Below are positions 26,820 to 37,315 of a DNA stretch of 64,000 bases, in pieces. The notes beneath the pieces were generated by a model, which had not been told where the DNA came from, did no database searches, and saw only the letters and a list, made by a program, of their open reading frames with translations. The stretch spans positions 744,001 through 808,000 of the forward strand of contig CP064980.1 of the NCBI GenBank assembly GCA_016699535.1. The letters are read 5' to 3'. Source of the DNA: Myxococcales bacterium (lineage in GTDB: Bacteria; Myxococcota_A; Polyangia; Polyangiales; GCA-016699535). The translations under genes were made by a program, and so were the position numbers. Every line of letters starts with the position of its first letter. Within the stretch, counting starts at the first letter, position 1.

Positions 26820-28832
26820 TTGCGAACCTTTTTATTTATACTACTTGCCTTTCCGATTCCAGGTTTTGTCTTTGGGCGGACTTTCTTCCCCAAAGATTTT
26901 CGTTGGACTCCTGCAAGCTATGCCCTTTCGTGTTTTTGGTCGTTGGTAATCTTTTCCCATTTTCAATCATTGGATATCTGTTTAGTTTGCCCATTCAATT
27001 TCTATACAGCGCATTGCTCGCTATGCTTGCGATGAGCATCGTATGGATAATAAAAAAGAAATGGTATCAACTTAGTCTCAATCCGATTTCTCCTAGCACC
27101 GCGTTATGTCTAGCCGTTATTCTCACTGATCTGGTACTTAGCGCACGGATTGGTGCTCATTTCAGAGGCGATGCGGTCATGCATATTACTCGCATTCGCA
27201 TGCTCCACGATACTGGTTTTACAAACCGCGAACCCTTTATCATTTTTTACGAAATGATAAGCACCTACCATACCAATATCTATCATGCTTTATTAGCAAG
27301 TATCACCAAGATGCTTTCTGGTAACTACTTAAGCACGTGGTACTGGTCGTTGCTATGGGCAAAAATATTAATTGTTGGAGCGTATTATTTTGCATCGTGG
27401 ACGGTCTTTCGAAACAAAAAAATTGCCTGGCTGACCACTCTTTTTTCCCTTGTTTCGCTGGCACCAACCTATTTTCTCAACTATCCGAACCAAATTGGAA
27501 GACACGTATTTCTGACACTTACAATAGCTTTTTTTCTACAAATTTGGTTGCGTGAAAAAAGCTTCGCTGCGGTTTTTAAATTTGCCTGTTCGCTGCTTGT
27601 TCTCTGTCAGATACATGCTCTTTATGCAGTCTATGCGGCTCTATGCTTAGCCCCTCTCCTCGCTATCAAGCTTGCCTATCAGATCATCAAAAAAACCTGG
27701 TATGTATGTATCTTTCGCTGCGCTGGCTAGTTTTCTAGTACTCGCACCATTTCTGTACCTTTCCGTAAGCGCAAAACATGACCAGGGCTCGAACCCTGTA
27801 GCCGCCAAGCACTCACATACACAGAATAAGCAACAGGCTCAAACATCCGAAGTCTCACGGGAAAACAAATCGCGTACTCTAAAAGGGCATTATGCCGAAC
27901 GATTCAGAGTGACTGAATCCGGCTTGGTTCAGATGAGAGCACCGAAGTATGAACGGAAAAACCTCTTTAAGAGCAATGGGTTCTGGATGTATTTTTCCTT
28001 TTTATGGGCCGTTCCTTTCATGTTTTTCTATCGACGACTACGTCTTTTGTGGTTCATCGGGACTATACCTTTTGCTATTTTGTATATCCCACCACTATGT
28101 ACCCTCACGCTAAAACTTCTCGGGAATCATGTATTCGCTTTGTACCGTTTGAGTAATCTTGGTGGAATCGCATATTATCTCAACTTACCATTCCTCTTGT
28201 GGCATGCCTTTAGACGATTCTTTCCACGGGAAATTCTTGGAATTCTCATAGCCGTTGTACTTATCTTTAGCGCTATTACTCTTAGAGGTGGACTTTACGC
28301 TTCAGGCCTATATCGGTGGAATGACTATCTCAACAGACGAGGACGTGTTGGAGCAGCTATATTCGAGAATCAAAAAGAACATCGCGCATTTTTACAACAG
28401 AACTTAGCTATCGGAGCACATGTATTAACCGACCCTAGATTGCTTGTTGAAGTTCCCAGACTCTTCGAAGCACGAGTTATCATTGGCCGGTTTCATTCAC
28501 CGGGTATTAGAAACAGAAAACAAAGAGAGAAAGACTATGGCTGCGCCACTAGTGAAAAATGCGATATTCATCGGCGCTATAGCATTTTAAAGAAATACAA
28601 AATAACGCATTATGTTGGCTTGGCTCGTACCAAAAAGGACATCCCCAATGAGTGGAGAAAAATGTTCAAGCCAAAATCTTTGATTCTAAGGAACGGTTGG
28701 TTCCTCGCAAAATTCACCGATAAAGCAGGTGATGATGCGATTGCATTCTTTGCCAAAAAACAGCAAAGAAAGATGGAGCAAACGAAGGCGAAAGCAAAAA
28801 AAGCAGTAATCCCTGACTCATCTTCGGACTAG
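26820..28832 (+). CDS. Large multi-pass membrane protein of the glycan island, two frame breaks
   Basis: A polytopic protein of about 670 residues after repair, with about 12 hydrophobic segments and a soluble C-terminal region ending in a Lys-rich tail. The pieces fit when one T is added in 26952-26955 (LVIFPFSIIGYLFSLP) and one A is removed from the seven-A run 27689-27695 (IIKKPGMYVSFAALASF). Size, topology and position suit an O-antigen polymerase or GT39/GT83-like lipid-linked sugar transferase, but no motif was recognised. It starts at TTG 26820 with GGAG upstream. A seven-A run could also allow slippage. Confidence 0.6.
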
Positions 28833-28856
28833 ACAGAATAGAGTACAAGTCCCGTT

Positions 28857-29663
28857 ATGTCACTAGAGAATCTCCATATTGAATTTCTAACCAGTACCAT
28901 GAATGGTGTCTGGCCCAAATTGTGCGATCAAGCAGTAGCAATGAATTGCGATGTGCTGATCATAAATCAACATCGAGATGAACAAGATCGTTTGGAACCG
29001 AAAGAGGGCATCCGCGTTTACAATTACCGCGAACGTGGTGTTGCCCGAAGTCGAAATCGTGCCCTAAGCCATGCGCGCGGAGATGTTTGTGTGTTTTGCG
29101 ACAACGATGTCACCCTTGTGCCCGATATCGTTAACGTTTTACAGAAGGCATGCAGGGCAATGCCGGAGAGCGACATTCTAACTTTTCGCATTCGCACCCC
29201 TGAAGGTCGCTTGTACAGGAACTATCGCACTTCTTCTTTTTCTCATAACCTGCTCAGCATTGCTTCGGTAAGGGAAATGGAGATTGTTTTTCGCTTAGCT
29301 CCCATCAAACGCATTGGACTACGCTTCGATGAACGTTTTGGTCTTGGTTCGGCTTTTCCAACCGGCGAAGGAAATATATTTTTAGCAGATGCCCTAAAGA
29401 AAAACCTACGTATAGCATTTGTGCCTGAAGAACTGATCATCCATCCATGGATGAGTTCAGGGAAACGCTTTGAAAACAAAGAATTGATGATCGCCAAAGG
29501 AGCTCTTTTTCGCCGCATGTATGGACCTGCTGGCGCTATTCTCTCACGAGCGCTGACCTTAATTAAATATCCTTACTACAAAAAACATTACGGGCTAGCT
29601 CAAGCGCTACAACTTATTGGCGAAGGCGAGCGCTTGTATGTTCAATCAAAAAACCGTGACTAA
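28857..29663 (+). CDS. Family 2 glycosyltransferase
   Basis: A 268-residue protein with a GT-A-like core: [18 protein letters not shown], then [13 protein letters not shown] where the DxD motif would bind the metal-nucleotide sugar, and [18 protein letters not shown] as the acceptor region. It ends the glycan island. Its 3' end overlaps the proposed uvrB start by 26 bases. Donor and acceptor are unknown. Confidence 0.83.
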   Translation: MSLENLHIEFLTSTMNGVWPKLCDQAVAMNCDVLIINQHRDEQDRLEPKEGIRVYNYRERGVARSRNRALSHARGDVCVFCDNDVTLVPDIVNVLQKACRAMPESDILTFRIRTPEGRLYRNYRTSSFSHNLLSIASVREMEIVFRLAPIKRIGLRFDERFGLGSAFPTGEGNIFLADALKKNLRIAFVPEELIIHPWMSSGKRFENKELMIAKGALFRRMYGPAGAILSRALTLIKYPYYKKHYGLAQALQLIGEGERLYVQSKNRD

Positions 29664-31642
29664 GAATAACAAAAAGGTATTATTTTCCTTATCTGCGCCT
29701 TTTGAGCCTGCTGGAGATCAAGCCCAAGCCATCGCTGAGCTCTGTGCTGGCATTGAGCGGGATGAAAAGGTTCAGGTGCTTTTGGGCATCACTGGTAGCG
29801 GCAAGACTTTTACCGTTGCCAACGTGATCGAGCATGTGCAGAAACCGACTCTGATCATGGCGCCCAACAAAACATTGGCAGCGCAGCTCTACGCAGAGAT
29901 GAAGGATCTTTTTCCCAACAACGCTGTTGAGTACTTTGTAAGCTACTACGATTACTACCAACCCGAAGCTTACGTTCCCAGCACAGACACCTTTATCGAA
30001 AAGGATGCGTTGATCAACGATCAGATTGATCGCATGCGCCATAGCGCAACACGATCCTTGCTCTCACGTAGCGATGTCATCATCGTCGCCAGCGTTTCGT
30101 GCATCTACGGCATTGGTGCCAAAGGTACCTATGTCGAAATGCTAGTTCCCGTTCAGAAAGGCCAGCAGATCGAGCGCGACGATTTGCTAAGACAATTGGT
30201 CGAAATTCAATACGAACGCAAAGATGATGATTTTCATCGTGGATGCTTTCGCGTCCGGGGCGATGTGGTCGAGATATTTCCAGCCTATGAAGACGATCTT
30301 GCTATTCGCATTGAGTTTTGGGGTGATGAATTGAACAGATTTCCGAATTGACCCAATCCGCGGAACTACAATTCAAGAACTTGAACGCTATGCTGTTTAT
30401 CCGGGCTCTCATTATGTGATTCCGGAAGACGATTTGCGTTTTGCCTTGGATCACATTCGAGAAGAACTTCAAGAGCGTTTGGCTGTCTTGAAGCAAGAGG
30501 GCAAAGATGAAGAGTACAAACGCCTCGAGCAACGTACTCTTTATGATCTTGAAATGCTTGAGCAAATGGGCTTTTGCCATGGCATCGAAAACTACTCGCG
30601 GCACATGTCACGCCGTGAAGCTGGCGAAGCACCACCGACTTTGCTTGAATACTTTCCGGATGACTTTCTCTTGATTCTTGATGAATCCCATCAAACCGTC
30701 CCTCAAATAGGCGCAATGTACAAAGGGGATCGCGCTCGCAAACAAAACCTTGTCGACTATGGATTCAGATTACCCAGCGCACTTGATAACCGTCCCTTAC
30801 GCTTTGATGAGTTTGAAAAGCACATCAAACACATGATTTGTGTAAGCGCCACCCCTGGAGATTGGGAGCTAAAACAAAGCCAGGGCGTATTTGTCGAACA
30901 AATTATCAGGCCCACAGGTCTTATGGACCCCACCATTGAAGTGCGTCCTATCGCTCAGCAGATTGATGACTTACTTGCTGAAATACGAAAACGTGTTGAT
31001 CGGAGTGAACGCGTTCTGGTCACCACATTGACTAAACGCATGGCCGAGGATCTTACAGAATACTACACGGAGCTCGGTGTGCGCGTGCGCTATTTACACA
31101 GTGACATTGACACCTTGGAGCGCATCGAGATTTTGCGTGATTTGCGCAAAGGCGAGTTCGATGTACTTGTCGGCATCAACTTGTTGCGCGAAGGTTTGGA
31201 TCTTCCTGAGGTTTCGCTTGTAGCCATTCTTGATGCTGACAAAGAAGGTTTTTTGCGCTCGCCTCGTTCGCTGATTCAAACGATTGGTCGAGCTGCACGC
31301 AACGAGCACGGACACGTCATCATGTATGCCGACAAGATCACCGCAGCCATGAAACAAGCCATGGATGAAACCAAGCGCAGACAAGACGTTCAACGAATCT
31401 ACAACAAAAAGCACGGCATCACACCAACCACCGTAAAACGAGCCTTGCTTGATATTCGCTCTGGATCGGCTGCACGCGACTACATCGATATACCCATTCA
31501 AACGAACAATGATCCCAAAACCATCGAAGCTTCAGTTAGCGAACTGCGCGCCCAGATGCTACAAGCCGCAGAAGCCCTTGATTTTGAACGTGCCGCCGCC
31601 TTGCGCGACCGCATCAAACAACTACGCAACACCGCAAAATAA
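29638..31642 (+). CDS. uvrB: Excinuclease ABC subunit B, with two single-base frame breaks
   Basis: UvrB is the helicase-like damage-verification subunit of nucleotide excision repair. Motifs are [12 protein letters not shown] (Walker A), [14 protein letters not shown] (beta hairpin region), [23 protein letters not shown] and [14 protein letters not shown], plus a C-terminal UVR domain that binds UvrC. Between 30328 and 30351 the frame fails twice: adding one base near 30330 and one near 30350 gives [15 protein letters not shown], which fits. The repaired length is 668 residues. ATG 29638 is used. Assembly error is likely. Confidence 0.95.
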
Positions 31643-31643
31643 C

Positions 31644-32585
31644 ATGAACTTAGCTGGACACTATTGGACCATTGCTCCTCATCTAAAAGATAGATTTTTC
31701 ACAAGCACAAACAATATTCATCACCTTCCGTGGTCGCAGCGTTTTACGGATCCCGCGATTGGCGAAATCACTTTGACAGGACAACTGAGTGATCAGTCGA
31801 ACACGGATGATTTAGTTATCGTCATACACGGCCTGGGCGGATCGATTGACAGTGCTTACATGAAACGCTTTGTCCGTGCATGCGATGCACAAAACATGTC
31901 TTACTTGCTGCTCTCCGTACGCGGTTACGATCGCAAAGGTGACGATCTTTCGCATGCTGCACTTTGGCAGGACATTGCTTTCACTCTAAAGAGCCCTGCG
32001 CTTGGCAAGTTCAAACGCTTTCATTTGCTTGGCTACTCCATTGGCGGGCATCTTTGCTTGCATGCAGCTTTGCACATTGATGATCCGCGCTTGCATTCAG
32101 TCATCGCTATTTGCCCACCGCTCATATTGAAGCGTGCTCAATCTGCCATCGATCGCTCTACGGCCTGGCTGTATCGCCATCATGTGCTTAACGGTCTTAA
32201 AGAGGTCTACGAAAAACTGGATCAGCGAGGACGCGCACCCACACCTTATGCGCAAGTTAAAAAAGTCACGAGCATTTACGACTGGGACAAGCTTACCGTT
32301 GTTCCGCGTCACGGATTTTCCAGCGTGGAAGACTACTACGAACAAGCAAGCATTGCGCCTCGATTGGACGAGATTCGACTGCCTTGCTTGATTGTAAGTT
32401 CATCGCAAGATCCCATGCTTCCTGAATCCAACTATCCAAAGGATCTTAGCTTCTCCAAAAGCACAACTTACCTTCATTGTGCTTCTGGAGGCCACGTCGC
32501 ATTTCCCGATTCACTAAATCTCGGTTTTGGCAATCGCCTTGGTCTGGAGAACCAAACCATTGCTTGGATCAATCAGCTCGCTTGA
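31644..32585 (+). CDS. YheT-like alpha/beta hydrolase
   Basis: A 313-residue serine hydrolase of the AB_hydrolase_4 group. The oxyanion region is VIVIHGLGGS, the nucleophile elbow is LLGYSIGGHL, the acid is in VSSSQDPMLPE and the catalytic His in CASGGHVAF. ATG 31644 lies one base after the uvrB stop, so it is probably co-transcribed. Its 3' end overlaps the convergent SDMT gene by 13 bases. The substrate is not known. Confidence 0.85.
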   Translation: MNLAGHYWTIAPHLKDRFFTSTNNIHHLPWSQRFTDPAIGEITLTGQLSDQSNTDDLVIVIHGLGGSIDSAYMKRFVRACDAQNMSYLLLSVRGYDRKGDDLSHAALWQDIAFTLKSPALGKFKRFHLLGYSIGGHLCLHAALHIDDPRLHSVIAICPPLILKRAQSAIDRSTAWLYRHHVLNGLKEVYEKLDQRGRAPTPYAQVKKVTSIYDWDKLTVVPRHGFSSVEDYYEQASIAPRLDEIRLPCLIVSSSQDPMLPESNYPKDLSFSKSTTYLHCASGGHVAFPDSLNLGFGNRLGLENQTIAWINQLA

Positions 32586-33415
32586 CGGATAAAGCGGAAG
32601 ATGCCCCAGGTAAGGTAGCCTTTTTTGCCGCCATCAATCCAATGCTTGAGTCCTTGCTTCATGCGTTCAATGTACGCGGGGCTTACTTTTGCCTGAAGCG
32701 CTGCTGAACGGGACTCGGTTTCACTCAGTACGCGTGAATAATGGTTGACGAGTTCGCTACTGAGCTCTTCGAAACCTTCTTCTTTGAGCCCATGTTTTTT
32801 GCAGGCCTCGCGGTAAAAAGCAGGTGATGCAAGACTTTGCAAATGAATGCGATCCAAAATGGGCTTCAGCACGCCTGCTGGGCAATCATCCGTTTGCATG
32901 GGATCGGTAAAGATAAACTGGCCATTGGGCCTGAGCACTCGCGCCACTTCGGTGATGACTTGCTCCCGATTTCCGCTGTGCAAGATGGCATCTTGCGACC
33001 AGACCACATCAAAAGCATCCGCCTCAAAAGGAATGTCTTCGAAACTGCCATCAATCACAGCGATTTGCTTCGCTAAACCTTGTTCACTGTTGAGCTTACG
33101 AGCACGCTCGTTTTCAACATCACTGAGATTGAGAGCAACCACTTTTGCGCCAAACGTTTTGGCAAGATATCTCGCCGCGCCGCCATAGCCCGAGCCCACA
33201 TCTAAAATGCGCGGCTCGGAAGCCGTGGCTTTTATGTACGAAGCCATGCGCTCGACAGTACGGTGACTGGCTTTGGCGATGGCCTCTTTTTCATCGCGAT
33301 AAAGTCCAATGTGAATGTCTTCTCCTCCCCATATCGAAGCGTAGAACTGATCGGCATCCTCGCTGTTGTAGTAAGTGCGCGCCGTTTCGGTGGCTAAGGT
33401 GGCTGTTTCGCTCAT
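32573..33415 (-). CDS. Sarcosine/dimethylglycine N-methyltransferase (betaine synthesis)
   Basis: A 280-residue SAM-dependent methyltransferase. The SAM motif is ILDVGSGYGGAARYLA, with SFEDIPFEADAFDVVWSQDA further on. The sequence resembles the SDMT enzymes of halophiles that add the second and third methyl groups to glycine to give betaine. It follows and overlaps the glycine/sarcosine methyltransferase by four bases, the standard arrangement of the pair. It implies osmolyte synthesis from glycine and SAM. Confidence 0.9.
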   Translation of the reverse strand: MSETATLATETARTYYNSEDADQFYASIWGGEDIHIGLYRDEKEAIAKASHRTVERMASYIKATASEPRILDVGSGYGGAARYLAKTFGAKVVALNLSDVENERARKLNSEQGLAKQIAVIDGSFEDIPFEADAFDVVWSQDAILHSGNREQVITEVARVLRPNGQFIFTDPMQTDDCPAGVLKPILDRIHLQSLASPAFYREACKKHGLKEEGFEELSSELVNHYSRVLSETESRSAALQAKVSPAYIERMKQGLKHWIDGGKKGYLTWGIFRFIRQAS

Positions 33416-34263
33416 GCCCCTTCCCCTTCATCGGAATGATATTGTTTCTGCGCCACGTGAATGAAAAAATCAGGATCTTCCTCCCGATACGTTTCTTGAA
33501 AATCACCGAAGGTTTCCACTGTTTGAAAACCAACTTCTTTCATCAGGCGATGAACATAGTCTTTTCGCAGCGGGAGCATGTTGAGATGAAATTTTGAATT
33601 GTCAGGAAAGGCATATTCAAAACGGGCCAATCCGTCATCTACGTGCGTGGGCTTAACGGACACATTGTCGCCACAATAATAATAGGTATGACTAGAGGAG
33701 TAGCCATGATCCATAATGGCATCGTAGTTGCGTTGATCGAGAATCAAAACCCCATCATGACGCAGCGCTGCGTAAAACTCTGCCAGAGCTTTACGGCGAT
33801 CGTTCTCGTTGAACAAATGGGTAAAGGAATTTCCCAAGCACACAACGGCATCGTATTTTCCGTGCACATCGCGGTTGAGCCAGCGCCAGTCGGCTTGGAC
33901 GGTGCGCAGTACATGACCGCGTTTTTTTGCGTTCTCAAAAGCCTTAAATAACATCTGTGCACTGCCATCCGCACTGACAACTTCAAAGCCAGCTTCAATC
34001 AAGCGTATCGAATGAAAGCCGGTTCCTGCTGCAACATCAAGCACTTTGCGCACACCGCGTTGCTTTAGATGATCAATGAAAAAGGTCCCTTCGGTTTTTG
34101 CGCGACTGTCCCAATCAATCAGTCGATCCCATTTTTCGACAAAAGCATGTACGTATTCTTCGTGATAATGTTCGCTTTCACGGACATTGAGCGGTTCATC
34201 ACCAAAGCTTTGACGTTTAGTGGTTGGTTTGTCTAATTGAGCTTGCTCTACGTTTTCCGACAC
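33412..34263 (-). CDS. Glycine/sarcosine N-methyltransferase (betaine synthesis)
   Basis: A 283-residue SAM-dependent enzyme that methylates glycine to sarcosine and on to dimethylglycine. The SAM motif is VLDVAAGTGFHSI, followed by DAVVCLGNSFTHLF and an aromatic loop YYYCGDNVSVKPTHVDDG seen in GSMTs. GTG 34263 is preferred over the longer frame to 34311 because CTGGAGGTG lies upstream. It is the first gene of the gsmt-sdmt operon. Regulation by osmolarity is likely but no site was seen. Confidence 0.9.
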   Translation of the reverse strand: MSENVEQAQLDKPTTKRQSFGDEPLNVRESEHYHEEYVHAFVEKWDRLIDWDSRAKTEGTFFIDHLKQRGVRKVLDVAAGTGFHSIRLIEAGFEVVSADGSAQMLFKAFENAKKRGHVLRTVQADWRWLNRDVHGKYDAVVCLGNSFTHLFNENDRRKALAEFYAALRHDGVLILDQRNYDAIMDHGYSSSHTYYYCGDNVSVKPTHVDDGLARFEYAFPDNSKFHLNMLPLRKDYVHRLMKEVGFQTVETFGDFQETYREEDPDFFIHVAQKQYHSDEGEGA

Positions 34264-34595
34264 CGAAAAACACCTCCAGATAAATTGTTGATCTTGCACC
34301 GCACGCGGCAACGCTTTTACAGCAATGCTTGCGAGAACGACCCAGCAACGCGAGCGATATCTTCATCGCTAATGCACGCAGGCCATCACAGAAATCATCA
34401 CTGCTCGATTTTTTATAGGCGATCATTCGTAATTTTGCCACTTTCATTTGGCAAACAACTTGCATGCAAAATTTTTTTGCGCGTAACGCTTCCTCATAAG
34501 TGCGTTTTATTACAGGGTAAATAAGAAAAATGCACATGACTGAAGTGTCATTTTTTAAGCATTAAAAAGGACAGTTTTGTCATGTTTTAGGCGTT
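34264..34595. other. Intergenic region upstream of the betaine operon
   Basis: About 330 bases without a gene. It is AT-rich, and at about 34537-34553 there is a five-base-stem hairpin (ATGAC/GTCAT) with six T on the plus strand, a weak terminator-like feature. The operon promoter is probably here. No riboswitch was seen. Confidence 0.45.
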
Positions 34596-35525
34596 TTATT
34601 TGCCAAACTTGGCAATTCGCCAATTTGAAAGAGTCGCATGAATTTCAATCTTTTTTTCGCTCAGCGCGGATGAGAAAATTACTTTTTCACAATGCAAGCG
34701 ATAACCCTTCATGCTTGGTTTTGCTTGAGCTCCGTAAAGCGGGTCGTTAACAAGTGGATGACCAATGGCAGCCATGTGTGCGCGGATCTGGTGCCGCTGT
34801 CCGCGATGAATGCGCAGCTTCACGAGACTGTTTTGCCCAAGAGACTGAACGTCATAAATGGATGTCGATCGTTTTTGATCTTTTGGTTCGAACTCGCCGC
34901 AGACCATCATCTTGCTTTTGTTTTTAGGATTGGTTTTTAACCTTAACGCGATCTGCTGAGGCGCTTTGACTTCACCTTCACAAAGCGCAAGATAATATTT
35001 TTCAATAGCGCCCTGTTTTTGCAGCTCTTTGAGTTTAGCAAGGCTTGCTTCGTTTCGCGCCACAAGCACAATACCCGAGGTGCCCACATCAAGTCGATTC
35101 AGCAGCCCTGCCTCGCGTTTGTTTTTCTTAAAGCAGCCGAGCTCCGAGAAACGTGCCATCAGTGCATTTGCAAGGGTTGTGTTCTGATCTTGACGCAAAG
35201 GAAAACAAGGCATGCCAGCTACTTTGTTCACAGCAAGAAGATCTTTATCTTCGTAGAGCAACTCGAGTTTTAACGCGGCGTTTGGCGCCGGCAAAAAGTC
35301 CCTTGGCTCAGGCAGAGCCTTGAGCTCAACCGTATCGCCCTGAGTAAGAACACAACTTTTCTTAGCGACTTTGCCATTGACCCAGACTTTACCGGCCTCA
35401 ATCAGCTCTTTGTACTGCATCCTGCTGTATTCGGGTTTCTGAAGCACAAGCCAACGATCAAGCCGATTACCCTGCTCTGCTTCAGCGACTCGGCCGAGTC
35501 TGACTGTTTGCTCTTGCACACTCAT
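34596..35525 (-). CDS. RluA/RluD-family pseudouridine synthase
   Basis: A 309-residue RNA modification enzyme. An S4 RNA-binding domain lies at residues about 18-75 (LDRWLVLQKPEYSRMQYKEL), followed by the catalytic domain with VNKVAGMPCFPL, the catalytic Asp in LLNRLDVGTSGIVL, and HRGQRHQIRAHMAAIGHPLV. The last motif is typical of the RluA family. The target uridine cannot be assigned. It starts at ATG 35525, divergent from dnaJ. Confidence 0.9.
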   Translation of the reverse strand: MSVQEQTVRLGRVAEAEQGNRLDRWLVLQKPEYSRMQYKELIEAGKVWVNGKVAKKSCVLTQGDTVELKALPEPRDFLPAPNAALKLELLYEDKDLLAVNKVAGMPCFPLRQDQNTTLANALMARFSELGCFKKNKREAGLLNRLDVGTSGIVLVARNEASLAKLKELQKQGAIEKYYLALCEGEVKAPQQIALRLKTNPKNKSKMMVCGEFEPKDQKRSTSIYDVQSLGQNSLVKLRIHRGQRHQIRAHMAAIGHPLVNDPLYGAQAKPSMKGYRLHCEKVIFSSALSEKKIEIHATLSNWRIAKFGK

Positions 35526-35586
35526 CTTGTCCTCGAAAATAACCTTTTAGAAAGTACTTTGTATACATGCTATAAGCTGTCCCAAG

Positions 35587-36636
35587 GTGCTTCGATCAAC
35601 TGTTGATTACTACGAATTATTAGGCATCGAGCGAGTCGCTACGCTTGAGGAGGTTAAACGCGCTTATCGCAAACAAGCGGCGCGCCTTCATCCTGACCGT
35701 AATCCAGACGATCCAGGGGCCGGGGAAGCTTTTCGTTTGTGCGTCGAGGCCTATAGGGTTTTATCCGATCCTGACAAGCGCAAACAATACGATCGACTTG
35801 GGCCCATAGCCTTTGATCGAAAGCAGATATCCCAAAGCATCGACTTCAATGAAGTGGTGGACAGTCTGCGTGATTTGTTCCGGCAAAAACGTGAATCGAG
35901 CTTGCCTAAGGACATCGAGATGGACGTTGAGATCTCGCTGCCCGAGGCCGCCTTTGGTGTCAGCAAAAACATTACCGTGGACAGGCAAACCCGCTGCAAT
36001 TCGTGTTCTGGCACCGGCGCTGCCAAGGGTAGTAGCGCCGAGCCGTGCATCGCTTGTAAAAGCCGTGGCGTGATTAAGGGTGGTAAAGGATTCTTTGCCA
36101 AGGAGATCGACTGCCCACGCTGCGAGGGTAAAGGGCGCATCGTGGAGTCACCTTGTAAATCCTGTGCGGGCAAGGGCTTTCGTCCATCAAGCGAAGTGCT
36201 TACAGTGAGTTTTCCAGCTGGCATAGAGGATGGCAAAACGCGATCCATTCGCGGGGCCGGGGATCAAAGCCGCGCAGGCGATGGGGATCTTCACCTACGC
36301 GTACGCATTGCCAAGCACCCGCTTTTCAAGCGTAAAGGCGCTGATGTGCATTGCACTCTAGTTGTGAGTTTTTCTCAATGCACCCTTGGTGATGAACTCG
36401 ACGTTCCCACTTTAGACGGCAAGGTCACGATGAAACTTCCAGCAGGAACACCTTCCGGTAAGGTGTTTCGTCTGCGCGGCAAAGGCTTTCCCGTACTAGG
36501 AGGCCTTGGTCGCGGCGATCAATACGTCACAGTAACCATCGATGTTCCTAAGAAGCTCACAAAGAAGCAAAAAGAATTAGTCAGACAACTGGCTATCGCT
36601 CTGCCTGAACCTAAGCTCAAAGAAAGCTTATCATAG
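35587..36636 (+). CDS. dnaJ: DnaJ chaperone (type I, zinc-finger)
   Basis: A 349-residue Hsp40. The J domain (residues 1-70) has HPDRNPDD. The zinc-finger region has four CxxC motifs: CNSCSGTG, CIACKSRG, CPRCEGKG and CKSCAGKG. Two C-terminal peptide-binding domains follow (KLPAGTPSGKVFRLRGKG). It starts at GTG 35587. dnaK and grpE are not adjacent. It differs from the CbpA-like gene at 10.4 kb by the zinc finger. It overlaps the convergent gene by six bases. Confidence 0.95.
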   Translation: MLRSTVDYYELLGIERVATLEEVKRAYRKQAARLHPDRNPDDPGAGEAFRLCVEAYRVLSDPDKRKQYDRLGPIAFDRKQISQSIDFNEVVDSLRDLFRQKRESSLPKDIEMDVEISLPEAAFGVSKNITVDRQTRCNSCSGTGAAKGSSAEPCIACKSRGVIKGGKGFFAKEIDCPRCEGKGRIVESPCKSCAGKGFRPSSEVLTVSFPAGIEDGKTRSIRGAGDQSRAGDGDLHLRVRIAKHPLFKRKGADVHCTLVVSFSQCTLGDELDVPTLDGKVTMKLPAGTPSGKVFRLRGKGFPVLGGLGRGDQYVTVTIDVPKKLTKKQKELVRQLAIALPEPKLKESLS

Positions 36637-37263
36637 CGCTGCCAGGGGATCTTCTTCCGAACTTTGATACAAGTTTGTTGCTGCTTTGCTGATGACACTG
36701 CTCAGCCATGTTGGATCCTTGGCTTTACAATAGCGCGGAAGGCCATGGATCTGTACGGCAACGTTCTGTGTTGCTTGCTTGCTCACAGCAATACGAAAAA
36801 CTTGCTGACGCGTGCTGTCGTAGCTCAGCTCGAGCAGCATTTCATTTTGTGCGATGCTCAATTCGCAAACTCGCCGCACTTGCATTTTCTTCGGCACCGT
36901 AAACTCATGAACTATTTTTTTTAGAGAGCCTTGATCAAAAAGATATCGGCTTTTGCCGCGGTAGTGAACGAAGGAAATCTGATTGTGTTGATCATCGAAG
37001 CTAAGTGATTCCAAAGATTCTTTTTGACGGACCGCGAGATCTTCAATGCTTTTCGGATCGAAGGTTGTATCGGCCAGGATACTGTACTGCACGCGCAGAC
37101 TCTCATTTAACTTGCGAAGGGTTTGTTCTGGCGTACTTTCGGAAAGTAGCTCACTCATGAACACCTCCACTAGCTGAGCATCTACTATGGCAGGCATGTC
37201 TTGAGCCATCACCGAGTGCACAACGAACAGACTCAACAAAAAGGTCACAGTGTTTTGCTTCAT
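36631..37263 (-). CDS. Hypothetical periplasmic protein
   Basis: A 210-residue protein with a signal peptide ending VVHSVMAQD, so it is likely periplasmic. The mature part has several Gln/Ser-rich helices, a central beta-like stretch (HNQISFVHYRGKSRYLF), and two cysteines (VRRVCEL, LPRYCKA) that could form a disulfide. It might resemble MlaC/Ttg2D-type lipid transport proteins in size and layout (YKLFRNGQWYVYDV-like segment not seen), but this is weak. It converges on dnaJ. Confidence 0.6.
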   Translation of the reverse strand: MKQNTVTFLLSLFVVHSVMAQDMPAIVDAQLVEVFMSELLSESTPEQTLRKLNESLRVQYSILADTTFDPKSIEDLAVRQKESLESLSFDDQHNQISFVHYRGKSRYLFDQGSLKKIVHEFTVPKKMQVRRVCELSIAQNEMLLELSYDSTRQQVFRIAVSKQATQNVAVQIHGLPRYCKAKDPTWLSSVISKAATNLYQSSEEDPLAAL

Positions 37264-37315
37264 GTAGGTCTACCTCCTACCCCATCATACATGTCCTGGC
37301 ATAAATTCAGAAAAA

